Source of the DNA: Gammaproteobacteria bacterium
GTDB taxonomy: Bacteria > Pseudomonadota > Gammaproteobacteria > SMWH01
Reading direction: 5' to 3'
Assembly (NCBI GenBank): GCA_004357005.1
Contig: SMWH01000155.1
Span: 1 to 16,957 of the forward strand
DNA: 16,957 nucleotides
Every line of letters begins with the position of its first letter. Within the stretch, counting starts at the first letter, position 1. Positions 6,653 through 13,482 of this stretch are shown piece after piece. Under the pieces are notes generated by a model. The model ran no database searches, was not told the DNA's origin, and was given only the letters and a program-made list of their open reading frames with translations. The translations under genes were made by a program, and so were the position numbers.

Positions 6653-7267
6653 ATGACTGGCGAAGTCAAACGGGAAGAGTTCTTTGCCACGCCCATCTGG
6701 AGCCGGCAGATCAACGACCAGGCGCTGAACGAGGAACTGGAACGCGCCATGTACGCGTTGCGCGACGAGGACCCCCTCGGCGTGGCCAAGTCCAACAACA
6801 TGGGTTGGCAAAGCCGGGACGAACTTCAGAATCGCCCTGAATTCAAGCCGATTCTGGATGTGGTTCTGGAAAGCAGCGAAACCATCCGCGAGGATATGAA
6901 CATCCCCGTGGAGAACCGTTTTCGCATCGCAACTGCCTGGTGCGGGATAAACCCCACCGGCGCATTCAATATGACCCATACGCATCCCAACACCACGATC
7001 AGTGGTGTCTACTACGTGCGCGCACCGAAGAACGGCGGCAACATTCAGTTTGTGGACGCCCGCAGTGCTCATCTCATGACCAAGCAGGGATTTGCCGACC
7101 CGGACAAACCCCTGACCTGGGAAGCCGTCACCATGACGCCGGAGACCGGCAAGCTTTTTATGTTTCCCGCCTGGTTGCCGCACAACGTCAAACCCAACCT
7201 GGCCCGGCAGGACCGATTGGTGATCAGTTTTAATCTGATCCCGTCCAATTTGTGGAGCGATGCCTGA
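6653..7267 (+). CDS. Putative 2OG-Fe(II) oxygenase (TIGR02466/2OG-FeII_Oxy_5 type)
   Basis: A 204-residue protein with the features of a non-haem iron, 2-oxoglutarate-dependent oxygenase. HTHPNTTISGVYYV (109-122) provides the first iron histidine and the start of the double-stranded beta helix. Asp135 in FVDAR is a candidate second ligand and His177 in FPAWLPHNVKPN the third. Arg188 in the RLVISFN strand fits the 2-oxoglutarate carboxylate. Which of His109/His111 binds iron is not certain. The substrate is unknown; members of this group are mostly uncharacterised. ATG 6653 was chosen over the in-frame GTG 6647; neither has a Shine-Dalgarno because the palindrome ends at 6646. It runs divergently from the hydrolase. 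Confidence 0.8.
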   Translation: MTGEVKREEFFATPIWSRQINDQALNEELERAMYALRDEDPLGVAKSNNMGWQSRDELQNRPEFKPILDVVLESSETIREDMNIPVENRFRIATAWCGINPTGAFNMTHTHPNTTISGVYYVRAPKNGGNIQFVDARSAHLMTKQGFADPDKPLTWEAVTMTPETGKLFMFPAWLPHNVKPNLARQDRLVISFNLIPSNLWSDA

Positions 7268-7405
7268 AGCCAGGGCGCTCGATTTGAAGGGGGCATGGCG
7301 ATCGGCACTGTGCGCCGGGGGCCCGATCTACTGTATCCTTAGTCTGCAATGCTGACATCGAAGCCGTGGTCTGCAAAAGGACCGCCGCGCCGCCAGGGGT
7401 GGCAC

Positions 7406-8098
7406 ATGTCGTTTCGTTTTTTTGTTCTTGTTGCGGGCGTTTGCCTCATGGCCCTGTCTTTGCCCGTGGACGCCGTTCGGCCCCGGGGTCTGGTTTCACC
7501 AGGGGACCGTCTCTTCGTTGCCGGGCTCGATGCCTACGAGGGCGGGAACCACGACGCTGCTTACCGGTACTTCATGGACGCATCGCTGTGGGGGATCAAG
7601 GATGCTCAGTTCAATATCGGGGTCATGTACTACCACGGCCAGGGTACCAGGCAGAGCTATGTCACTGCCTATGCCTGGTTCGCCATCGCCGCTGAACGTG
7701 GCAATGACGTGCGCAAATCCCAGATCCGGGACGAGTGCTATTCGATACTGAATGTGGAAGATCAGGCCAGGGCCTTTGATGCGACGATCGAGTTGTTCCG
7801 CGAATACGCCGACACCAATACCATCGGGCGCGTGACACACTGGTACCGGAAACAACGTCGCAGTACCGGTTCTCGTGTCGGTTTCAGTGGCGGTGCGCTG
7901 ACGGTGTTTGCCACGGGACGCAGCGGAGCTACGGTGCCCTACAACGTGGTTCACTGGAACGCGGCGAAATTTGCGGGCAGCCTGACGCTGCCTGAAGGCT
8001 TTGTGGAATACGGTGAATTGGAGATCGTGGAAGACGAGGATAACGGGGACGACGATGAGTCTGTCAAAGAAGGGGATCTTGAACAGGAAGAGGATTGA
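7406..8098 (+). CDS. Secreted Sel1-repeat protein, paralogue 1
   Basis: A 230-residue exported protein. The signal peptide covers about 1-23 (MSFRFF, hydrophobic core, cleavage after VDA). A TPR/Sel1-like region follows, with PGDRLFVAGLDAYEGG (32-47) and a Sel1 repeat AQFNIGVMYYHGQG to WFAIAAERG (67-99). The second half contains TGSRVGFSGGALT (154-166) and PEGFVEYGEL (196-205) and ends in a strongly acidic tail. Sel1 repeats usually mediate protein-protein contacts, so a periplasmic scaffold role is plausible but not shown. ATG 7406 has AGGGGTGG close upstream and gives a proper signal peptide; the longer frame from 7349 does not. The next gene is a paralogue starting two bases after this stop. 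Before it, 7268-7405 (138 bp) shows nothing distinctive. Confidence 0.85.
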   Translation: MSFRFFVLVAGVCLMALSLPVDAVRPRGLVSPGDRLFVAGLDAYEGGNHDAAYRYFMDASLWGIKDAQFNIGVMYYHGQGTRQSYVTAYAWFAIAAERGNDVRKSQIRDECYSILNVEDQARAFDATIELFREYADTNTIGRVTHWYRKQRRSTGSRVGFSGGALTVFATGRSGATVPYNVVHWNAAKFAGSLTLPEGFVEYGELEIVEDEDNGDDDESVKEGDLEQEED

Positions 8099-8100
8099 GG

Positions 8101-8805
8101 ATGTCCGGGCAGCGGCTGTGTCTCCTGGCTTTTCTCCTCGGTATCAGTGTTTCGGCGCTTGCGCAGCACCAACCGATTTTCCGGCTCCCGCCCGGTGATC
8201 GGCTGTTTCTGGCCGGTCTGGAAGCTTACGAAGGTGGCAGGTACGATACGGCCATGACCTATCTCCAGGACGCGTCGCTGTGGGCCAACAAACCTGCCCA
8301 GTTCAACATCGGCGCCATGTATCACAACGGCCAAGGCGTCGAAAAGGACCTCGTGGAAGCCTATGCGTGGTTCGCGTTGTCCGCGGAGCGTTTCGACGAT
8401 GCCAGGATGAACGAGCTTCGCGATCAGACTCTTGCCCAGTTGACCACTGAAGATCAGGAACGCGCGAAGGTCCGCGAACAGGAACTCCTGTCGGAACATG
8501 GTGACGACCGGCGGCTGGCCAAGGTGGCGAAGTGGTTCCGGAATGAGAAACGTGAAGTGACCGGCAGCCGAGTCGGCTTTAGCGGCAGCGCGCTGACGAT
8601 ATACTCCATGAGTGCCAGCGGCCATTGGACCTGGTATTCAGGTACGGAGTACATGAAATACAAAGCGGAGTGGCTATCCCAGTGGGAGCAGCAGTACATC
8701 CCCGAGGGTTACACGGAATTTGGCGAACTGCAGTTGCTGGAAGACGAAGTCCTGCCCGGCGATGCCGGAGACGAATTGCCCGGCGGCGAAGACGAACAGC
8801 CCTGA
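8101..8805 (+). CDS. Secreted Sel1-repeat protein, paralogue 2
   Basis: A 234-residue exported protein with the same architecture as its upstream neighbour. Signal peptide 1-21 (cleavage after ALA), then PGDRLFLAGLEAYEGG (31-46), one Sel1 repeat from AQFNIGAMYHNGQG to WFALSAER (66-97), the shared TGSRVGFSGSALT module (154-166), PEGYTEFGEL (201-210) and an acidic Glu/Asp/Gly-rich end. The helical segment between the repeat and the module is more charged than in paralogue 1. ATG 8101 lies two bases after the previous stop and is preceded by GAGGA inside the end of that gene, so the two are translationally linked. The pair is a clear tandem duplication that has diverged considerably. It converges on the lipoprotein gene across 45 bp without an evident terminator. 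Confidence 0.85.
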   Translation: MSGQRLCLLAFLLGISVSALAQHQPIFRLPPGDRLFLAGLEAYEGGRYDTAMTYLQDASLWANKPAQFNIGAMYHNGQGVEKDLVEAYAWFALSAERFDDARMNELRDQTLAQLTTEDQERAKVREQELLSEHGDDRRLAKVAKWFRNEKREVTGSRVGFSGSALTIYSMSASGHWTWYSGTEYMKYKAEWLSQWEQQYIPEGYTEFGELQLLEDEVLPGDAGDELPGGEDEQP

Positions 8806-8850
8806 TTCGCCCCTGGCTCGTCCCCCAGCTCGTCGTGGTCTCAGCGAAAC

Positions 8851-10077
8851 TCAGTGCGGTATCTGAACCGCGCGCAGGCGGACGCGGCCGGGAGGTTCCG
8901 GGTCTGTCCAGGCCAACAGCACATCGTCCTCACGAACCGCCATGCGCGGAAAACCGCTGGCCCTGGCGCTGTCAGTTGCTGCCACCGTGACCGCATCCGA
9001 AACGGCACCCGCCGGACTCACGCGTTTCAACAAGATAGCCGTGGTGGACTCGGTGTCTTCCAACCAGCTCACCAGCACATCACCCCCCGCCAGTCCCACG
9101 ATGTGGACTCGCCCCAGCGGCAGGCCGTGATCAATTCGGATGGGAGGCTCGAAGGTGGCGCCGTCGTCATTGGAAAAAGCGACGTTGACCTGCGCCTCAT
9201 CTTTTGCTGCAGTGAACCACGCCACGGCCACAGCGTTATCGGCTGTCGTTATGGCCGGACCGTTCACTGGGCAGGCGGCGATCGTCCAGTTGTCTTCGTA
9301 AAGCGGCACGGGTACCGTCCATTCGTCGCCCGTTACGCGGACCACGCTCACGTCCCGGGTTTCGTCGTCGCCCCGATCCCGGTAGACAACGACCGGGTTT
9401 CCGTGGGTCACGGCGACGCCGGTCTGACAGCAATCACAGGCTTTCCCGTCCAGTTCGTTTTCGTTCCTGAGTGAGCCGTCGCGAGCCACGATCGCCGAGC
9501 GCAGGGTCATGGGGCCGTCATCGAGCATCCTGCGGCCGTCCAACCACACGGCGCCAAGGTCTGCGTCACCAACGGCATACAAGCTCACGAAACCATGCTC
9601 GGTGAGGGTGCCATCCCTGTGCGGTATAACGGGGTCTTCCCAACTCTTGCCGCCGTCCGTTGAACGAACGATGCGTATGCCGTAGGCATAGGTGTCGGGT
9701 CCTTCGCGTTCGAGCCAATGGGCTGCCAGATCGCCGTTGGGCAATGCGATGACCGAAGGAAAGTCCGCCCAGTTGACAAACCAGCCCTTTCCGGTTGCCG
9801 CGGTCATCGTCTCGCTCCAGGAAGTACCGTCGTGAAAGGCGAAACGCAAGGCGTGCCCGTCCTCCGTGGGCTCCGTCCAGGACAGGATGATGCGCCCGTC
9901 CGGGGCGACGCTCATGTTCGGCGTTTCACTGCCATCGGCAAACGCGGGTGTAGAGGCATCGGGTTGGCAACCGGAGATCGCGGCCAGCAAGAACGTAACA
10001 AAAAGAAGACCGGTACCGCTTCGATTCTTGCAATTTTGTGATATCACGGTTGAAACTACCTCGAAGTTGATTTTCAT
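8851..10077 (-). CDS. BNR/sialidase-fold lipoprotein with CxCC motif
   Basis: A 408-residue beta-propeller-like lipoprotein. The N-terminus has a hydrophobic segment ending in a lipobox-like AISGC, so Cys37 would be lipidated. Two Asp boxes are visible, STDGGKSW (139-146) and SNDDGATF (302-309), the hallmark turns of sialidase/BNR propellers. Repeated strands such as VAVAWFTA and VLVSWLED support the propeller. A CDCC cluster (Cys214, Cys216, Cys217) and a further Cys in ACPVNGP (269) suggest a metal or disulfide site; I do not see the catalytic arginine triad well enough to call it a sialidase. ATG 10077 has AGGA five bases upstream and was preferred to the frame opening at 10122, which would put 15 extra residues before the signal. 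Role unknown. Confidence 0.8.
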   Translation of the reverse strand: MKINFEVVSTVISQNCKNRSGTGLLFVTFLLAAISGCQPDASTPAFADGSETPNMSVAPDGRIILSWTEPTEDGHALRFAFHDGTSWSETMTAATGKGWFVNWADFPSVIALPNGDLAAHWLEREGPDTYAYGIRIVRSTDGGKSWEDPVIPHRDGTLTEHGFVSLYAVGDADLGAVWLDGRRMLDDGPMTLRSAIVARDGSLRNENELDGKACDCCQTGVAVTHGNPVVVYRDRGDDETRDVSVVRVTGDEWTVPVPLYEDNWTIAACPVNGPAITTADNAVAVAWFTAAKDEAQVNVAFSNDDGATFEPPIRIDHGLPLGRVHIVGLAGGDVLVSWLEDTESTTAILLKRVSPAGAVSDAVTVAATDSARASGFPRMAVREDDVLLAWTDPEPPGRVRLRAVQIPH

Positions 10078-10100
10078 CGCGGTCCTGGTTCTCGATGTGG

Positions 10101-10177
10101 GCCGCTCGCACAGTCGGGGCAAGATGCCGCTCCCACAGTCGCGGCTGGAAAGCCGCTCCTACAAAGCTGCTCCTACA
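10101..10177 (-). repeat. REP palindrome cluster (four GGAGCGGC-type heads)
   Basis: Read leftward, four related heads follow each other: TGTAGGAGCAGC (10177-10166), TGTAGGAGCGGC (10163-10152), TGTGGGAGCGGC (10137-10126) and TGTGCGAGCGGC (10112-10101). The second unit is a full hairpin, with GCGGCT (10141-10146) pairing with AGCCGC (10151-10156) around GGAA. The third has GGCA/TGCC around AGA. Unit spacing is 14, 26 and 25 bp, so these are tandem REP units and not a CRISPR. This is the familiar gammaproteobacterial REP type, located between two leftward genes. The rest of 10078-10212 shows nothing else. Confidence 0.85.
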
Positions 10178-10212
10178 CGCGTGGTTCGGATGTCGATTTG
10201 ACGGATGCTAGC

Positions 10213-10551
10213 TCATTTGCCGCGGCTGCGGTAGAACAGAATTTCCACCTGTTCGATTGTTGCCAAACCGTCTTCGATAGCATCTTCGATGAGGGGAAGG
10301 AAGGCATCGATTTTGTCTCGAGTGTCGACGATCTCGATCAGGATGGGAAGATCCGTGGACAGGCGAAGAATATTGGCGGTGTGCAGATGGCTCTTGGCGC
10401 CAAATCCTTCCAAACCACGCAAAACGGTTGCGCCCGCCAGACCCTGCTCACGGGCCTTGCGCACGATCCACTCATACAGCGGGCGCCTTTCGTGGTGATC
10501 GTTCTCGCCAATGTAAATGCGCAGCAGTGATCCGCGTTTTTCTTCGTGCAT
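10213..10551 (-). CDS. DUF190 family protein (PII-like fold)
   Basis: A 112-residue cytoplasmic protein with the typical DUF190 sequence: LLRIYIGEND near the N-terminus, RPLYEWIVRKAREQGLAGAT, VLRGLEGFGAKSHLHTA, then DLPILIEIVDTRDKI. Structures of this family have a PII-like ferredoxin fold, which suggests a regulatory, ligand-sensing role, but no function is established. It begins six bases after the crcB stop. DUF190 genes are recurrent neighbours of crcB, so a role in fluoride response is plausible. It is the last gene of the leftward SCO-psd-crcB set and is followed by the REP cluster. Confidence 0.9.
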   Translation of the reverse strand: MHEEKRGSLLRIYIGENDHHERRPLYEWIVRKAREQGLAGATVLRGLEGFGAKSHLHTANILRLSTDLPILIEIVDTRDKIDAFLPLIEDAIEDGLATIEQVEILFYRSRGK

Positions 10552-10557
10552 GATTTC

Positions 10558-10947
10558 TCACCAAAGTCTAGACAGGCTCAAGCCTCCCCAGACGGCGAAC
10601 AGGCCAAGTATGACCTGCAAGGCGATATTCGTCATCGCCTGCATGTGCGTGGCGTTGCGCGTCAGCGCCATGGTTTCGAACCCGAAAGTCGAAAAGGTGG
10701 TAAAGCCACCCAGCAGGCCGATGAGCAGAAACAGCCTGAGTTCGGGCCCGATGACCTGACGTGACTCGGCCAGTCCGGCGAAAAAGCCAATGAGCAGGCA
10801 TCCAAGCGTGTTCACCGTGAGCGTGCCCCAGGGAAAGGTAGACATGGGAAGCCAACGGTGAACCGCACCGCCCAGCGCGAACCGCAGGATGGCGCCGAGA
10901 AAACCGCCGGGCCCAACGTACAGTGCCTGGGCCAGCATGGTGCTCAC
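10558..10947 (-). CDS. crcB: Fluoride channel/exporter CrcB (Fluc)
   Basis: A 129-residue inner-membrane protein with four hydrophobic helices, which works as an antiparallel dimer to let fluoride leave the cell. Diagnostic motifs are present: GGFLGAILRF (14-23, with the conserved Arg22), GTLTVNTLGCLLIG (41-54, pore Asn46) and GGFTTFSTFGFE (80-91), which carries the pore phenylalanines and the central sodium-site region. The GTG start at 10947 overlaps the psd stop in a GTGA, suggesting coupling; ATG 10938 is an alternative start three codons later. I see no fluoride riboswitch in front of it, as expected for an internal operon gene. Confidence 0.93.
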   Translation of the reverse strand: MSTMLAQALYVGPGGFLGAILRFALGGAVHRWLPMSTFPWGTLTVNTLGCLLIGFFAGLAESRQVIGPELRLFLLIGLLGGFTTFSTFGFETMALTRNATHMQAMTNIALQVILGLFAVWGGLSLSRLW

Positions 10948-11813
10948 GGGCGCAGCGTCATGCCCAGGGCCTGTCCCAGCAGCAGGGGGTCGCCGGCGCG
11001 GAGGTCATCGCGCCATTCAACGCAGCCGAGCGGAAACAACAGGATTACCGTGGAGCCCATGTTGAACCGGCCCATCTCATCTCCGCGAGCCAGTTCGATG
11101 CCCGTGTGGGATTGGGTCACGACTTTCCGGTGGCGGGGCGGTTGCAGTTCGCCCGCCCAGATGGTTTCGATGCTTGATACCAGCATGGCGCCCACCATGA
11201 TGGAAGCAAAAGGTACATGTGGGGAATCGAAAAGGCATACGAGTCTTTCATTGCGGGCGAACAGTTCGGGAATTTCCCGGACCGTGTAATCAGCGACACC
11301 GAACAGGCGGCCCGGTACGTAACGGGTTTCCCGAAGCGAGCCGGCCACGGGCATGTGAACGCGATGATACTGGTGGGGCGCCAGGTAGACGGTGGCAAAG
11401 TGTCCGTTCTTGAACTGCGCCGCAAGGGACGCGTCGGTCAGCAGCGCCTCGGCGGTGTAATCCATTCCCTTGGCCTGCAAAATCCGATCACCTTCCAGTA
11501 TTCCTATTTCGCTGATGGTCCCATCCACTGGTGAGGCCATTGCTCTCGCATCTTCGGGCATCGGGCGCAGGCCGGGGCGCAGCTCACGCGTAAAAAACGC
11601 GGCGAAGGTCGGATAGTCCCCGGGCCGGGACAAGACGGCTTCAGAAAGGTCGACACCGGTGAGCAAAACGAATACCCGGATAAAGAGATTCTTGAAAGGC
11701 GTCCACCGCACCCTGGCCAGCCAGCCCATCATCCGGGATAACAGGTGTTGAGGGAGAAAAGGCTGAACGAGAATCAGCAGACGTTCGACGACTTCGACCA
11801 AACCGTCACCCAC
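10944..11813 (-). CDS. psd: Phosphatidylserine decarboxylase proenzyme
   Basis: Converts phosphatidylserine to phosphatidylethanolamine at the inner membrane. The 289-residue proenzyme cleaves itself to create a pyruvoyl group at Ser254, within the sequence NMGSTVILLF. The usual motif is LGST; here it is MGST, with the Gly-Ser cleavage site kept. Asp97 in SPVDGTIS and His153 in YHRVHMP match the Asp and His of the self-cleavage triad. FNMGSTVI near the C-terminus leaves a short alpha subunit as in the bacterial family. The GTG start at 11813 overlaps the end of the SCO1-like gene by 8 bases, and the stop overlaps crcB by 4, so this is one tightly packed transcription unit. Confidence 0.95.
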   Translation of the reverse strand: MGDGLVEVVERLLILVQPFLPQHLLSRMMGWLARVRWTPFKNLFIRVFVLLTGVDLSEAVLSRPGDYPTFAAFFTRELRPGLRPMPEDARAMASPVDGTISEIGILEGDRILQAKGMDYTAEALLTDASLAAQFKNGHFATVYLAPHQYHRVHMPVAGSLRETRYVPGRLFGVADYTVREIPELFARNERLVCLFDSPHVPFASIMVGAMLVSSIETIWAGELQPPRHRKVVTQSHTGIELARGDEMGRFNMGSTVILLFPLGCVEWRDDLRAGDPLLLGQALGMTLRP

Positions 11814-12465
11814 CGTCCCAGTGCGCGAGCAACTGCGATAGCTCGGTGGTGATCAACGCCGCGTCATGGGGTGCGGGCAGCACCGCGTGATAGAACAGGT
11901 CCGGGTCCACGAGCATGATGGCCGCGGTGTGTCCCACCCCGTAGTCGCCATCGGGCTCCTCCGCTTCCTCGCGAAAATAAGCCACCCCGAATTGCCGGGT
12001 GATGGTTTGCAATTGCGCCTCATCGCCGGTAACACCGATAAAGTCCGCATTGAAGTGGCTCGTGTATTGATCCAGGATTTCCCCGCGATCCCGATCAGGG
12101 TCGACGGAGACAAACACGACCTGCAGCGCCGGATATTCGGGCGACATCTCCTTGTATATCTCCGCCAGCCTCAGCATGGTCGTGGGGCAGATGTCGGGGC
12201 AATGGGTGAACCCGAAAAACATCAGCGTCCAGCGATCGCGAAGCGCATCGACGCCAAAGGACTCGCCGTTGCCTCTTTCCAGCTCAACCGTCACCTCACG
12301 GGGTTCAGGGAATACTCTGACGGCGGAAAACTGCGCCGGATCGAAGCCACCCCGGGCAAGGTATGCAGCCAGGGCGAACCCGCCGGCGGCGGCCAGGGCG
12401 GCCAGCAGGGTGATGAGGCTGGTGTGGGTTTTTCCGGCCTCGAGGGCCTGTGTTCCGGGTGACAT
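11806..12465 (-). CDS. SCO1/SenC-family copper chaperone for cytochrome oxidase
   Basis: A 219-residue membrane-anchored thioredoxin-fold protein. One hydrophobic segment (about 17-37) anchors it with the domain in the periplasm. The copper motif CPDIC (Cys89, Cys93) and the third ligand His179 (in GVGHTAA) are all present, so it should bind copper and help assemble the CuA site of cytochrome c oxidase. FGFTHCPDICPTT and VFVSVDPDRD are family hallmarks. ATG 12465 was chosen because it sits directly before a normal N-terminus; the frame is open to 12546 but that would overlap prmB. No good Shine-Dalgarno is visible, and TATGAT lies only six bases before the ATG, so a leaderless start is possible. 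It leads the psd-crcB-DUF190 set. Confidence 0.9.
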   Translation of the reverse strand: MSPGTQALEAGKTHTSLITLLAALAAAGGFALAAYLARGGFDPAQFSAVRVFPEPREVTVELERGNGESFGVDALRDRWTLMFFGFTHCPDICPTTMLRLAEIYKEMSPEYPALQVVFVSVDPDRDRGEILDQYTSHFNADFIGVTGDEAQLQTITRQFGVAYFREEAEEPDGDYGVGHTAAIMLVDPDLFYHAVLPAPHDAALITTELSQLLAHWDGG

Positions 12466-12534
12466 GGCGACATCATATATAAAGAGTTCCGGCAGATGGG
12501 AACCGCAGTGGCGGTTGAGGTACCGTGATGGACC
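12466..12534. promoter_or_regulatory. Short divergent promoter region between SCO1-like gene and prmB
   Basis: This 69-bp space must drive two divergent units. It holds an AT-rich island (CATCATATATAAAG, 12471-12484) in GC-rich surroundings. On the rightward strand TATAAA (12478-12483) is a possible -10, about 50 bp before prmB. On the leftward strand TATGAT is a possible -10 very near the SCO1-like start. Neither has a convincing -35 box. Confidence 0.35.
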
Positions 12535-13482
12535 ATGAACGCGCAAAGCGAATCAGTTCGGGACTGGATCGTCCGGGCTCAGCAGCGCTTCGAAGGGGCC
12601 GGGTTGTGTTTCGGTCACGGCACCGACAACGCCGCCGACGAGGCGGCGGGGCTGGTGTTGCAGGGACTTGGTTTGCCGCCGGATCTCCCCGCGGCTGCGT
12701 GGGATCGGCGGGTTTCCGGGGAGGAGGCGCAGCGGTTGACGAAAATGGTCGAAACCCGCGTCCGGGACCGGGTGCCGGCTGCCTATCTGAACCGGCGTGC
12801 CTGGTTCGCGGGCCTGTCTTTTTATGTGGACGAGCGGGTGCTCGTGCCGCGTTCGCCCATCGCGGAACTCATCGCCGATGAGTTCCGGCCCTGGGTGGTC
12901 CCGGGCGCAGCGGAACGCATCCTGGATCTTTGCACGGGCTGTGGTTGCATCGGGATCGCCGTGGCTCATGCCTTTCCGGAGGCCCGGGTGGATCTGGCGG
13001 ATCTGTCGGAGGATGCCCTGGCGGTGGCGCGGCGCAACGTGGACGACCATGGGCTCAGGCAACGAGTCCGTGTCATCGCGTCGGACCTCTATCAGGCGCT
13101 GGGCCAGGAGATGGACAAGAACCGGTACGATCTGATCGTGGCTAATCCACCCTATGTGGGTGCTGCGGAATTGGCGTCGCTTCCCCCGGAGTACGGACAC
13201 GAGCCGAGTTTCGGTCTGGCTGCCGGTGAAGACGGGCTTGATGTCCTTTTGCCGCTGCTGGCGGGCGCGCCGGATCACATGACCGAAAACGGTATCCTGG
13301 TAGTGGAAACAGGCGACACTGGCGAGACGCTCGCGGCGGCATTGCCGGCGCTTCCCTTTCTGTGGCTGGAATTCAGGCACGGCGGTCATGGCGTGTTCCT
13401 GTTGCACAAACAGGAACTCATGGATCATGCTGGTGTTGTTGTAGAGTTGATGGAGAAACGGCAGGAACGCGATGGCAGCTAA
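12535..13482 (+). CDS. prmB: Ribosomal protein uL3 glutamine methyltransferase PrmB
   Basis: SAM-dependent N5-methyltransferase that modifies a glutamine of ribosomal protein uL3 (L3). The 315-residue length fits. The N-terminal helical domain includes VLVPRSPIAELI (102-113); PRSPIAE is typical of PrmB, while the release-factor enzyme PrmC has PRPDTE. The Rossmann SAM motif ILDLCTGCGCIGIA spans 129-142 and the catalytic NPPY, which holds the amide, is at 204-207. The ATG at 12535 has only a weak purine-rich stretch before it. The 3' end overlaps aroC by 11 bases, and the prmB-aroC order is common in gammaproteobacteria. Confidence 0.94.
   Translation: MNAQSESVRDWIVRAQQRFEGAGLCFGHGTDNAADEAAGLVLQGLGLPPDLPAAAWDRRVSGEEAQRLTKMVETRVRDRVPAAYLNRRAWFAGLSFYVDERVLVPRSPIAELIADEFRPWVVPGAAERILDLCTGCGCIGIAVAHAFPEARVDLADLSEDALAVARRNVDDHGLRQRVRVIASDLYQALGQEMDKNRYDLIVANPPYVGAAELASLPPEYGHEPSFGLAAGEDGLDVLLPLLAGAPDHMTENGILVVETGDTGETLAAALPALPFLWLEFRHGGHGVFLLHKQELMDHAGVVVELMEKRQERDGS

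Noticed and set aside
8851..10077. Catalytic exo-alpha-sialidase
   Set aside because: Only the Asp boxes and general propeller pattern are visible. I could not identify the catalytic Arg triad, Tyr/Glu pair and Asp with confidence.
10101..10177. CRISPR array
   Set aside because: The repeats are only about 12 bp, unevenly spaced (14-26 bp) and degenerate, with hairpins typical of REP. No cas gene is present.
10948..11813. Fluoride riboswitch for crcB
   Set aside because: The start of crcB overlaps the psd coding sequence, leaving no leader. I did not recognise the fluoride aptamer pattern before the first gene of the unit either.
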